Assembly: GCA_002869925.2 (NCBI GenBank) | Contig: NEWT02000039.1 | Location: forward strand, 62,887 to 118,296 | From: Nitrospira sp. CG24A | GTDB lineage: Bacteria > Nitrospirota > Nitrospiria > Nitrospirales > Nitrospiraceae | Direction: 5' to 3' | Length of the DNA: 55,410 bases | In this document: in pieces, positions 24,855 to 33,432 of the stretch | Position numbering within the stretch: the first letter of the stretch is position 1 | Layout of the letters: each line of letters begins with the position of its first letter | Notes under the pieces: generated by a model | Told to the model about the DNA's origin: nothing | The model's input: the letters and a program-made list of their open reading frames with translations, nothing else | Database searches by the model: none | Position numbers and translations under genes: made by a program

Positions 24855-26261
24855 TCACTTGGTCGCAACTGGCCCCCAGAGCGGAGAGCCGGCAGGTGCG
24901 ACATTAATCAGTTTTCGGTTTACAAACTCGCCGAAGCCGAGTTCCGACAATTCTCGCCCGAATCCTGAATTCTTGATCCCGCCGAACGGCAATTCTGGCG
25001 CGGTCCATGCGGGCTGATTGACAAAGACCATGCCGCTGTCGATCCGCTCGGCTACTAGCCGACCGTGCTCCACATCCGCCGTAAAGACGGAGGCCCCAAG
25101 ACCGAAGGGAGTCGCGTTCGCAAGCTTGATCGCCTCTTCCTCACTGTCCACCACGTAGTAGGATGCAACCGGTCCAAATAATTCCTGCGAATAAATGGGG
25201 TTGTTCTCGTCAATGTCCGTAAGAACCGTGGGCTCAATATAGAAGCCGGGCCGATCAATTCGCTCACCGCCAAGCACCACGCGCGCGCCGCCTGCTTTTG
25301 CGACATCTATCTGTTTCAGCAGGAGGTCCATCGCTCTCTCGGACGATATTGGGCCGAGTGTTGTCGCCGGATCTTCTGGATTGCCGGCCTCGAGGGCTGC
25401 CATTCTTTGGACAAACCCTTCGAGGAAGGCCTTGCCGCGTTCCTTCCCAATCACGATGATACGCTTCGAGGATACGCAACTCTGGCCTGTATTAAACATC
25501 CGTCCAAAGATCGCCGCGTCTATGCTCGCCTCCAGTGGGGCGTCTTCGAGAACGAGAAACGGATCACTGCCTCCGAGTTCCATCACCGACTTCTTGAGAT
25601 TACGTCCGGCGCGTTCCGCAACCGCGGCGCCCGCACGCTCACTTCCCGTCACGGTCACCCCGCATACTCTGGGATCTTCAATCACGCGGCCGATTTGCTT
25701 GAGACTGGCAAAGATATTGGTATAAGCGCCGGGCGGCGCGCCGGCCAATTCGAAGAGCCGCGCGAACGCGAGGGCGCATTGCGGGACATTTTCCGCATGT
25801 TTAAGGAGAAGAACATTGCCAACCATTAGCTGCGGTCCGGCGACTCGCGCAATCTGATAATACGGAAAGTTCCATGGCTCGATGCCTAAGATAATTCCGA
25901 GCGGCCGTGTTTCGAGAATGGCGCCGGGAGACTCAGGAATTGCCCGCGGATTCAGGAACGCTTCGGCATGTGTGGCATAGTAGTCCAGAATATCCGCAGA
26001 TAACGAGACTTCCGCTCGCGCCGTGCCGATGAGCTTACCCATTTCGAGAGTGATGTACCGGGCATGCTCCTCCGCATGTTCTCGCAGCTTCGTCGCCGCG
26101 CCTGACACGATTCGTGCACGGTCGGCGACTGAGCGATGACGCCAATCGGTCTCATAACAAGCTTGCGCTGTGGCGAGCGCCTTTTCTAAATCGGTGTCGG
26201 ATATTTCCGGGTACGTCTTTACGGTCAGGCCGGTGGCTGGGTTAATGGTTTGATAGGTCAT
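24855..26261 (-). CDS. NAD(P)-dependent aldehyde dehydrogenase (succinate-semialdehyde type)
   Basis: A 468-residue cytosolic aldehyde dehydrogenase. The oxyanion Asn131 is in EPWNFPYY, Glu228 in VMELGGSDPF and the nucleophile Cys262 in FNTGQSC. The sequence MTYQTINPATGLTVKTYPEI and overall length resemble GabD-like succinate-semialdehyde dehydrogenases. The specificity of this superfamily is hard to read, so another short aldehyde is possible. A strong inverted repeat (26424-26468) separates it from the tautomerase gene on the same strand. The pair may act in catabolism of an unsaturated or aldehyde compound (inference). Confidence 0.88.
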   Translation of the reverse strand: MTYQTINPATGLTVKTYPEISDTDLEKALATAQACYETDWRHRSVADRARIVSGAATKLREHAEEHARYITLEMGKLIGTARAEVSLSADILDYYATHAEAFLNPRAIPESPGAILETRPLGIILGIEPWNFPYYQIARVAGPQLMVGNVLLLKHAENVPQCALAFARLFELAGAPPGAYTNIFASLKQIGRVIEDPRVCGVTVTGSERAGAAVAERAGRNLKKSVMELGGSDPFLVLEDAPLEASIDAAIFGRMFNTGQSCVSSKRIIVIGKERGKAFLEGFVQRMAALEAGNPEDPATTLGPISSERAMDLLLKQIDVAKAGGARVVLGGERIDRPGFYIEPTVLTDIDENNPIYSQELFGPVASYYVVDSEEEAIKLANATPFGLGASVFTADVEHGRLVAERIDSGMVFVNQPAWTAPELPFGGIKNSGFGRELSELGFGEFVNRKLINVAPAGSPLWGPVATK

Positions 26262-26423
26262 GATCTTCGCCTCCGATTGTAAAACACGTCGGTCAGCTCA
26301 CTTCGATATTGTCAACATATCTGGTCGTGAATAGCACCATGTCAGACCCCATATGCGCCAGCATGCTTGACTTCGACGCCAGATACCTGAACCTGGGAAG
26401 GCGTCTTTGCAGGTAGAAATGTG

Positions 26424-26468
26424 GCCCAAGAGAGATGACGTTGCCATGTTGGTCATCATCTCTCTTGG
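26424..26468. promoter_or_regulatory. Long inverted repeat between tautomerase and dehydrogenase genes
   Basis: A perfect 14-bp inverted repeat CCCAAGAGAGATGA / TCATCTCTCTTGGG with a 17-nt loop. No T-run follows on either strand, so it could be an operator for a dimeric regulator or a processing hairpin rather than a simple terminator. Confidence 0.5.
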
Positions 26469-26523
26469 GTACGACTCCACCGACACAGGCCCCTCCCAAC
26501 CCTCACAGCAGCTAAGCCGAAAC

Positions 26524-27003
26524 CTAACGGTCCGCTACTCCCGGTGCGAGGATGAGATTGACAGGAATCTTTTCTGCAATGGTGTAGGGACTCGCCTTAT
26601 TTTCCTTCACCCATCGCTTTTCAGCGACAGATTCAAACGGTGGAGCAAGTTCCCCTTGAAGAGACCATAGATCAACCGGCGTCTCGTCAATGGAGATCTC
26701 CCAATCATACCCCCTATCCTTGACGTAGGGAGCAATGACCGCATCGAGCGTCCTGATCCACCATTCTCTGAGGACCGGACCAGGCAAGGTCCTCGCAATA
26801 TGGTCGACCTTGAACCTGACAAATTTGTTGTTCAGCTCGCCACCGACAAAGCAGGAGTCCTTGACTATCTCCTCGTAGATGAACACGACATAAAATTTTG
26901 GGATCGGAACCATCGCATACACTTCAGTCACCCGCTTGGCCAACGCCTTTTTATCTTCAGCAGAGAATGCTCCGACTGGATGATATACTTTCCATAACGG
27001 CAT
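26524..27003 (-). CDS. Tautomerase-superfamily protein (cis-CaaD-like)
   Basis: A 159-residue protein. Pro2 follows the initiator Met (MPLWKVYHP), as expected for the catalytic N-terminal proline of this superfamily. Length and the FVGGELNNKFVRFKVDHIAR region resemble the Tautomerase_3 / cis-3-chloroacrylic acid dehalogenase group, which forms trimers. EISIDETPVDLW is close to the family's IWVYFGEMP segment. The substrate is unknown, and dehalogenase activity should not be assumed. It is probably co-oriented with the aldehyde dehydrogenase downstream and the SDR upstream on the minus strand. Confidence 0.78.
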   Translation of the reverse strand: MPLWKVYHPVGAFSAEDKKALAKRVTEVYAMVPIPKFYVVFIYEEIVKDSCFVGGELNNKFVRFKVDHIARTLPGPVLREWWIRTLDAVIAPYVKDRGYDWEISIDETPVDLWSLQGELAPPFESVAEKRWVKENKASPYTIAEKIPVNLILAPGVADR

Positions 27004-27214
27004 AGGTGGTCCCTCCTCATTGGTTCAGCATTTGCTGTATTGGGGTTGTCCGAAAAATAGAGGCGTCTAGTTTTGTCTAACTCCGAGTATTCCATGTCAA
27101 CTTTTTCTGGGCTCATGACCCCCCCGGTTAGTCCTCCTTTCTTATCAGGAATCCGAGTTGCTATTCGTCACGTCGCTCTCAGGAGAGAACGCAGCGTCAT
27201 CCGCATGGTCTGCC

Positions 27215-28037
27215 TCATTGCTGGAGTCCAAATTTCGCTTTCATCCCCCCTATAAATGATGCATCGTCCAGCCTTCTTCGATCAGCAACCATTTCTTTAG
27301 CGGTTTCACCAGCGACATATCGAAGCTGGTCAGTGCCGTCGGTTGCGGCTTGATAAATGACCTGTGCCACCACGATTGGATCAGAGAAGGTATGCGAGAG
27401 AGATTCCAGAGCTTTGAATAACTTACCGACCAAGCCCTGGTATTCAACCAGGCTTACGTCGTTGCTAAAGTCAAACGAACGCCCCTTGAAGTCAGTATTG
27501 GTCATGCCGGGTTCAACGATCTTTGCCTTGCAGCAGATTTGCTCCATTTCAAAACTCAGGGCCTCTGAAATCCCTTCCACTGCGAATTTAGTTCCGTGAT
27601 ACTAAGGAGCCTAAGGGGAAGGCCATTTTGCCGGCGATTGATGAAACATTGATCACCATGCCATCCTTGTTTTGTCTGAAATGTGGAAGAATCGCCTTGG
27701 TTACGTCCAAAAGGCCTATGACATTCACATCAAATTGCCTTCTGATCTTTTCAATTGACGTTGCTTCTAACGGGCCATACGCGCCGTATCCAGCATTATT
27801 CAAAAGAACATCTATTTTGCCGAATCGTTTAATCCCTAATTGGACCGCGTCATGGATTGACGTGTGGTCCTGAACATCCAGCCTGGCAACCAGAACATTT
27901 TCAAGAGCCGTTAGCTCTCTCTCTTTCTCTGGCGTTCTCATGGTGGCAATGACGTTCCAGCCTTTTTCATGAAATAGTTTTGCCGTAACTTTTCCTATCC
28001 CACTGCTTGATCCTGTAATCAGAATTGTCTTCGGCAT
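27215..28037 (-). pseudogene. Short-chain dehydrogenase broken by a one-base insertion
   Basis: The N-terminal part (28037-27603) starts MPKTILITGSSSGIGKVTAK with the Rossmann TGxxxGIG motif and has NNAG and NVSSIAGKMAFP. It then runs out of frame to SRN and a stop. The C-terminal part continues in the next frame (GISEALSFEMEQICC onward, to KAKFGLQQ). Removing one base at 27602 restores the sequence LYHGTKFAVEGISEAL, which contains the catalytic YxxxK motif. The intact protein would be about 273 residues of the classical SDR type. AGAGG precedes the ATG. It is divergent from an HxlR regulator. Either real inactivation or a base-calling error. Confidence 0.85.
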
Positions 28038-28075
28038 GATAAAAGGCTCCTCTAGCCAGAATGTGCAACTGCGTT

Positions 28076-28124
28076 ACTTGCATTTCGAAAGCTATAATAG
28101 GCCAGTCTATTGCAAAATGCAAGT
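28076..28124. promoter_or_regulatory. Inverted operator-like pair in SDR/HxlR divergent region
   Basis: ACTTGCATTT (28076-28085) and its exact complement AAATGCAAGT (28115-28124) are 39 bp apart start to start, with further TTGCAT/ATTGCA-like motifs nearby. They are likely binding sites for the HxlR dimer controlling the divergent SDR gene. Confidence 0.55.
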
Positions 28125-28202
28125 GACTGTATTACATTATTGCATATCACTCCGCCATCCCTAAATAGGCAGGTGGTGAGTACTATCGGACGAATGGGAA
28201 CA

Positions 28203-28550
28203 ATGAAAAACAAAATGGCATTTAAGCGATCAGGCTGCCCGATCACCAATTCGCTGGATATCCTTGGAGATAAATGGACGCTGTTGGTTATTCGAGATCT
28301 GGTCTTTGGGAAAAAACGCTATCAGGAATTCATGGCCTCTTCGGAAAGAATCGCCTCAAACATCCTTGCGGATAGACTGAAGCAATTGGAGGCTTCCCGC
28401 CTTGTTACCCGAAGGGCCTACCAGCAAAAACCCGCACGCTACGAATATGTTTTGACAGAGAAGGGCGAGGGCCTAAAGCCGGTATTGAGGGCTTTAGTCG
28501 TATGGGGGAAGGCGTATTTCTCCATTACGAAGATCACCCCTACCATCTAG
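28203..28550 (+). CDS. HxlR-family transcriptional regulator
   Basis: A 115-residue winged-helix regulator. The family signature is clear: GCPITNSLDILGDKWTLLVI, then RDLVFGKKRYQEFM, ASNILADRLKQLEASRLVTR and RYEYVLTEKG. The N-terminal Cys in RSGCPI is the usual redox or aldehyde-sensing residue. I chose ATG 28203 (MKNKMAFKRSG); an ATG at 28194 adds three residues. HxlR proteins commonly control a divergent oxidoreductase, which fits the frameshifted SDR at 27215-28037. It converges with the sensor kinase gene and shares a hairpin with it. Confidence 0.9.
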   Translation: MKNKMAFKRSGCPITNSLDILGDKWTLLVIRDLVFGKKRYQEFMASSERIASNILADRLKQLEASRLVTRRAYQQKPARYEYVLTEKGEGLKPVLRALVVWGKAYFSITKITPTI

Positions 28551-28552
28551 CA

Positions 28553-28581
28553 ACGTTAAGGGACGGTAGAACCCTTAACGT
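28553..28581. terminator. Shared hairpin between convergent HxlR and kinase genes
   Basis: A perfect 10-bp stem ACGTTAAGGG / CCCTTAACGT with a 9-nt loop. It begins 2 nt after the HxlR stop, and the kinase stop codon (28575-28577) lies in its right arm. There is no T-run. Confidence 0.6.
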
Positions 28582-30029
28582 CCCCGATGAGAGGACGGCG
28601 AAGAGGAAATGGGCGGTCGTTTAGCCGCTACGGGAGCGGGGGCCAGCGGCAGTATCGCCGTAAATGTTGAACCTTCTCCGACTTTGCTCTGAACCTCGAT
28701 ACGCCCGCGATGGGATTCGACAATCCAGGCGCAGATGGCCAGCCCAAGTCCTGTACCTTTCTTGGTATGGGCTCGTGCATTATCGGTGCGATAGAACCGG
28801 TCGAAAATCCGAGACTGATCTTCTTGCGCAATCCCAATCCCGTGATCGGTCACGGACAGCCGTGCGTGAGTATGCTCAATGGTCAACGCGATGTCGACGA
28901 CGCCACCGGAACGAGAGTATTTCACTGCATTGTCGAGAAGATTCAGAAACAGTTCGCGCAAACGCAGCTCATCTCCCAATACCACTGCCGGTGCAGTAGC
29001 ACGTAGCACAACCTGGATGTCCCGTTCCTGCCCCAACAGTGAGGCTTGCCGGTGAAGGTCCTCGACAAGCGTGTCCAGCGGGACCGGCAGATGTTCCATT
29101 TTCACCTCGCCCATATCGGCCCGAGATAGAAACAGCAACTCATCCACAATGCGCGTCATCCGGTCGATTTCTTCGAGATTGCTCTCCAGGACGATTTTGT
29201 AGTCGTCAGTTTCGCGTGGGCGCCGGAGTGCAAGTTCGGTTTCCCCTTTCATGACCGTCAAGGGCGTGCGCAATTCGTGCGAGGCATCGCTGCTGAACTG
29301 GCCGATCTGTCGAAAGGACGTTTCCAGCCGATCGATCATGTTATTAAACGTGTTCGTCAGGCGACCGATTTCGTCGGCTGAGGCCGGAACTGTGAGCCGT
29401 TGCGTGAGATCGCCTCCGGCAATGCGTTGGGCTGCCAGCGTGATGGCATCGACCGGGCGCAGGGCTCGGCCGGCCATGAACCAGCCGCCGGCAAGCGACA
29501 CGACCAGCGCGATGGGGATACTGACCAGCAGCACGAGCAGGAGCCGGTTCAGGGTCTGCTCGACTGAGTCCATCGAGGTGCCGACCTGGATGATGTAGAG
29601 CAGGTTGCCTCGATAGATGATGGGAACTGAAATGAGGCGTAACGGCGGCTCCTTGGGGTATCTGGCAAACTCGAGCAGCGTGTGACCTGAGTACGCCACT
29701 TCCAACGCCTGGCGACTCAGAGGCATCTCATGCTGTTTCATGTTCGGCGAGCGAATCGTAATGGTGCCGGAGGGGCTGAAGATCTGGAAAAACTTATCGA
29801 TGCGGGCCAGTTCCGGGAACTGCGACAGAAGTTCGTCTTCGTCGATCAGCGGAAGGAACCCCCGTTCTTCCAGCGACCGAACGGCCGCCTCAGCCGTTTC
29901 CCCCAGCGATTCATCGACCGCGTCGCGGAGGCTTCGAGCCGTTACCAGGTACAAGATGGTGGAAAAGATGATGAGGATGAGTGCGAGCGCGGTGCCGTAC
30001 CAGAGCGTGAGCCGGACGCGAAGCGGCAT
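28575..30029 (-). CDS. Sensor histidine kinase
   Basis: A 484-residue inner-membrane kinase. Transmembrane helices lie at about 11-30 and 161-184 and enclose a periplasmic sensor of about 130 residues. A HAMP linker follows (GRALRPVDAITLAAQRIAGG). The phosphoacceptor is His251 in SSDASHELRTPL. The ATPase domain has the N box LFLNLLDNAVKYS, G1 DHGIGI, F box IFDRFYR and G2 GTGLGLAI. The start at 30029 overlaps the response-regulator stop by one base (TGATG), which shows translational coupling. Overall it resembles heavy-metal sensor kinases such as CusS, but no metal ligands are evident and the cus operon is 8 kb away. Confidence 0.93.
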   Translation of the reverse strand: MPLRVRLTLWYGTALALILIIFSTILYLVTARSLRDAVDESLGETAEAAVRSLEERGFLPLIDEDELLSQFPELARIDKFFQIFSPSGTITIRSPNMKQHEMPLSRQALEVAYSGHTLLEFARYPKEPPLRLISVPIIYRGNLLYIIQVGTSMDSVEQTLNRLLLVLLVSIPIALVVSLAGGWFMAGRALRPVDAITLAAQRIAGGDLTQRLTVPASADEIGRLTNTFNNMIDRLETSFRQIGQFSSDASHELRTPLTVMKGETELALRRPRETDDYKIVLESNLEEIDRMTRIVDELLFLSRADMGEVKMEHLPVPLDTLVEDLHRQASLLGQERDIQVVLRATAPAVVLGDELRLRELFLNLLDNAVKYSRSGGVVDIALTIEHTHARLSVTDHGIGIAQEDQSRIFDRFYRTDNARAHTKKGTGLGLAICAWIVESHRGRIEVQSKVGEGSTFTAILPLAPAPVAAKRPPISSSPSSHRGR

Positions 30030-30700
30030 CAGTCGACCTTCAGCATATATCCGCTTCCGCGAATCGTGTGAATCAGCTTCTTTGAGCGTCCTCTGTCGAT
30101 CTTGTTCCGGAGATAGTTCACATACACGTCGATGACGTTCGTGAACGTGTCGAAATCCTGATCCCACACATGCTCTGAGATCATCGGGCGGGTCAACACG
30201 CGCCCGGTATGGCGCATCAGATACTCGAGCAGCGCATACTCCTTCAAGGTGAGATCGATCCGCTGGCCGCCTCTGGTCACTTCGCGCGTCGCAGGGTTCA
30301 ACGCCAGATCGTCGATTTGGAGCACACCGGGACTTTCAGTGGAGCCACGGCGAAGCAGAGCACGAATGCGGGCAAGCAGTTCGTCGATCGCAAAAGGCTT
30401 GGTAAGATAATCGTCCGCTCCCGCATCGAGGCCCTTGACGCGCTGATCCACTTGCGATTGGGCGGTCAGGATCAGAATGGGGGTTTGAATCCTAGCCTGG
30501 CGGACGCCCTTGAGAATTTCCAACCCGGACAATGACGGCAGCATCAAGTCGACGATTAGCAAATCGTAGTTGGTGTGGAGCGCCATCTCAAGCCCCTTCG
30601 CACCGTCTTCACAGAGGTCGACGGCATAGCTCTCCTCTTCAAGCGCGCGCTTGATGAAGCAGCCAACCTTGGTTTCATCTTCAATGACGAGTATGCGCAT
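30029..30700 (-). CDS. OmpR-family response regulator
   Basis: A 223-residue regulator. The receiver domain has Asp8, phospho-acceptor Asp51 (LLIVDLMLP), a Thr/Ala switch in ILTAQSQ, and the conserved Lys in DDYLTKPF near 101. The winged-helix DNA-binding domain includes LTLKEYALLEYLMRHTGRVL and a terminal VDVYVNYLRNKID and IRGSGYML. It partners the kinase encoded directly downstream. Repeat copy 6 starts 4 nt upstream of the start codon, leaving no room for a classical promoter between, so the promoter must lie within or beyond the repeat. Confidence 0.95.
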   Translation of the reverse strand: MRILVIEDETKVGCFIKRALEEESYAVDLCEDGAKGLEMALHTNYDLLIVDLMLPSLSGLEILKGVRQARIQTPILILTAQSQVDQRVKGLDAGADDYLTKPFAIDELLARIRALLRRGSTESPGVLQIDDLALNPATREVTRGGQRIDLTLKEYALLEYLMRHTGRVLTRPMISEHVWDQDFDTFTNVIDVYVNYLRNKIDRGRSKKLIHTIRGSGYMLKVD

Positions 30701-30703
30701 GGC

Positions 30704-30828
30704 AGCCTGTTAAAAATCCCCCCAGCTTCGTTCTCAGTCGCTCAGACTCCTCACGTACCCAACCGCGTACGCTCCCCGGGGTCTTCGCTCCCTGCGGCCT
30801 CGCTGGAGGGATTTTTGATCAACCTGTA
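30704..30828. repeat. Composite palindromic repeat, copy 6 (divergent)
   Basis: It begins CAGCCTGTTAAAAATCCCCC and ends GAGGGATTTTTGATCAACCTG, so the terminal motif has drifted from GGATGCTGAAAAAG. The interior keeps AGCTTCGTTCTCAGTCGCTCAG, CACGTACC...GCGTACG and a TCGCTCCCTGCGGCCTCGCTGG segment. It is the only copy placed at a gene's 5' end. Confidence 0.8.
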
Positions 30829-31132
30829 TGGTAACACATACCAGCCTACTGAGATTGAAAAGCTGGCAGCTCTCTCTCAAGGCGAAGAACTTCTGCCCTA
30901 GCAGGGAAGATTATCTTAGCTTCAAACGTGACCAGACCTCAATCACGTTTACCCTTCGGACGATTTTCCTGATTAGAATTTCAACTCTGTAGCAAGCAAT
31001 TAACCCAGCCAGGTCCGGATGAACATTTTAGAGAATCTGCGCCAGTTGAGCGCGTGAAAGTTGGGCACCCTGGAATGTTGATTCCGTAGATGAACACGCA
31101 ATACAAATGGGTACATGCAGACATGTGGGGTA
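30829..31132. other. Intergenic region with one hairpin
   Basis: No gene was seen. A perfect 8-bp inverted repeat AAACGTGA (30924-30931) / TCACGTTT (30943-30950) lies downstream of the minus-strand flavoprotein gene and may terminate it. The rest shows nothing notable. Confidence 0.5.
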
Positions 31133-32788
31133 CTACTTCGGTTGGAATCGCGTCAGCGCAACAGGAGCATACTGTATGACCGGTCCGTCAGGTGTTCTAG
31201 TCGCTAACGTATGCTTGAGCCATTGCACATCGTCCCGCTTCGAAAAATCCGATCGGTAATGGGCTCCGCGACTTTCCTGCCTGGCAAGGGCGCTGGTGAC
31301 GATGGTCTCCGCCACATCGAGAAGAGACTGGAGCTCGAACGCTTGCACAAGATCCGTATTAAATACCCGCCCTTTGTCCTGCACCATGACGGAAGCCGCG
31401 CGATGGGTCAGTGCCGTGAGTGCCATGAGCGCAGCGGACATGGATTCGTGCGTCCGGACGAGGCCAAGGTTGAGGCTCATCAACTGGCCGAGTTCTTCAC
31501 GAATCTGCCAGGCTCGGACCGGTCCCTCCTGTGCCAGTATACGCTGAACACGATGCTGCTCGATCGCAAGCTGGTCTGTTTCGAAGGCCTGTCGTGCGAT
31601 GGTTCGAACATACTCTCCGGCTCGGACTCCGGCGCGACGGCCGAACACAATGGTTTCAAGAAGAGAGTTGCCTCCGAGCCGATTGGCCCCGTGCACACTG
31701 ACACAGGCGCATTCCCCAGCCGCATAAAGGCCTGCAACGCCGGTTTCAGTCCATTGATTGGTCCGGACACCGCCCATCTGATAGTGCGCGCCGGGGCGAA
31801 CAGGAATGGGTGTTTCGATAGGGTCGAGGCCGGCGAACTCAATTGCGAGTTCTCTGATCTGAGGAAGCCGTTCGAGAATGCGCTGGCGGCCAAGATGTCG
31901 TAAGTCCAACAACACACACCCGTCAACCCCGCGGCCTTCGACAATCTCTTGCCCGATAGCTAATGAAACAACGGAGCGTGTGGCCAGTTCCATCTGCTGC
32001 GGGGCATAGGTCTTCATAAACCGTTCGCCCAGTGTATTCAGGAGGTACCCTCCTTCTCCGCGGGCGCCTTCGGTGATGAGAATACCTGTGCCCTTGAGCG
32101 TCGTGGGATGGAACTGGACGAATTCCATGTCTGCGAGTGGAGCACCCGCGCGATAGGCGAGCGCCATGCCATCACCGGTGTTGATCACCGCATTCGTGCT
32201 CGTCAGGAAGACGCGCCCGCTGCCTCCCGTGGCCAAGATGACGGCTTTTGCCCCGATCGCGTGCAACCCTCCACGGATGAGATCCCAGGCCACGACGCCT
32301 CGACAGGCGCCATCTTCGATGATCAACGCCGTGACATACCACTCTTCGTACACAGCGATCCGCCGTTTGAGTAGCTGTTCATACATGGCGTGAAGGATGG
32401 CGTGGCCGGTACGATCGGCGGCATAACAGGTTCGAGGAAAACCTGCTCCACCAAACGGGCGTTGGGCGATTCGCCCCTGATCATCGCGACTAAAGATGAC
32501 CCCCAAACGTTCTAATTCGTGGATGTCTTCAGGAGCTTCGCGGCACATCGCCTCAATCGCATCCTGATCGCCCAGATAGAGCCCACCCTTTGTGGTGTCG
32601 AATGCATGGGCTTCCCAGGAATCGTTCTCTCCCAATGCCGCATTGATCCCCCCCTGTGCAGCGACAGAGTGGCTGCGTACCGGATGGACCTTGGATATCA
32701 CGGCGACATCTAGATCCGACGGTGCGGCAACCGCAGTCCGCATCCCCGCTAGACCGGCTCCGACGATCAGAATGTCGTGTAGTTTCAT
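31133..32788 (-). CDS. Succinate dehydrogenase/fumarate reductase flavoprotein subunit (orphan)
   Basis: A 551-residue FAD flavoprotein. The N-terminal dinucleotide fold is [20 protein letters not shown] carries His40, the covalent-FAD position of SdhA/FrdA. Active-site segments include [20 protein letters not shown] and [13 protein letters not shown]. The C terminus [20 protein letters not shown] is typical of SdhA/FrdA and argues against L-aspartate oxidase. It would catalyse succinate/fumarate interconversion, and in Nitrospira the fumarate reductase works in the reductive TCA cycle. No iron-sulfur or membrane subunit is adjacent, so partners must be encoded elsewhere. I used ATG 32788; a TTG 5 codons upstream is possible. 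Confidence 0.88.
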   Translation of the reverse strand: MKLHDILIVGAGLAGMRTAVAAPSDLDVAVISKVHPVRSHSVAAQGGINAALGENDSWEAHAFDTTKGGLYLGDQDAIEAMCREAPEDIHELERLGVIFSRDDQGRIAQRPFGGAGFPRTCYAADRTGHAILHAMYEQLLKRRIAVYEEWYVTALIIEDGACRGVVAWDLIRGGLHAIGAKAVILATGGSGRVFLTSTNAVINTGDGMALAYRAGAPLADMEFVQFHPTTLKGTGILITEGARGEGGYLLNTLGERFMKTYAPQQMELATRSVVSLAIGQEIVEGRGVDGCVLLDLRHLGRQRILERLPQIRELAIEFAGLDPIETPIPVRPGAHYQMGGVRTNQWTETGVAGLYAAGECACVSVHGANRLGGNSLLETIVFGRRAGVRAGEYVRTIARQAFETDQLAIEQHRVQRILAQEGPVRAWQIREELGQLMSLNLGLVRTHESMSAALMALTALTHRAASVMVQDKGRVFNTDLVQAFELQSLLDVAETIVTSALARQESRGAHYRSDFSKRDDVQWLKHTLATRTPDGPVIQYAPVALTRFQPK

Positions 32789-32810
32789 GGCCTGCACGTC
32801 CAATTCGTGA

Positions 32811-32881
32811 GACGTAAAACGTCAAAGGTGAAAGGTTTCGGCGATCCTACGATTCACCTTTCACATCATTCCTTTTACGTC
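32811..32881. repeat. Nested inverted repeat upstream of the flavoprotein gene
   Basis: The outer arms GACGTAAAA (32811-32819) / TTTTACGTC (32873-32881) enclose inner arms AAAGGTGAA (32824-32832) / TTCACCTTT (32853-32861). This would fold as a two-step hairpin in the minus-strand gene's leader or promoter. Confidence 0.65.
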
Positions 32882-32956
32882 TATGACGTTCGCACTCATA
32901 CGTGACTCAGGGTTTAAAGGCAAGTCTATGCGCGCATGGGGACTGGGTCAGTTTGA

Positions 32957-33292
<336 letters not shown>

Positions 33293-33432
33293 TCAAATTG
33301 ACCCACTACTCGCGCTCACACGACTCTTGGAGAATTTGGGTTCAGCATGATATTCTTCTGCCCGCAGATGAGTCTGTCGATACACCGAGGCCCTCAACCG
33401 ATTAAATACATCCAAAGGACAACACGAACGCC

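Noticed and set aside
28575-30700. Assignment of the two-component pair as CusRS controlling the cus operon
   Set aside because: It lies 8 kb away with four genes between, and no Met/His sensor motif is visible in the periplasmic loop.
31133-32788. L-aspartate oxidase (nadB) for the flavoprotein
   Set aside because: [10 protein letters not shown] with the covalent-FAD His and the C-terminal [14 protein letters not shown] pattern fit SdhA/FrdA, not NadB.
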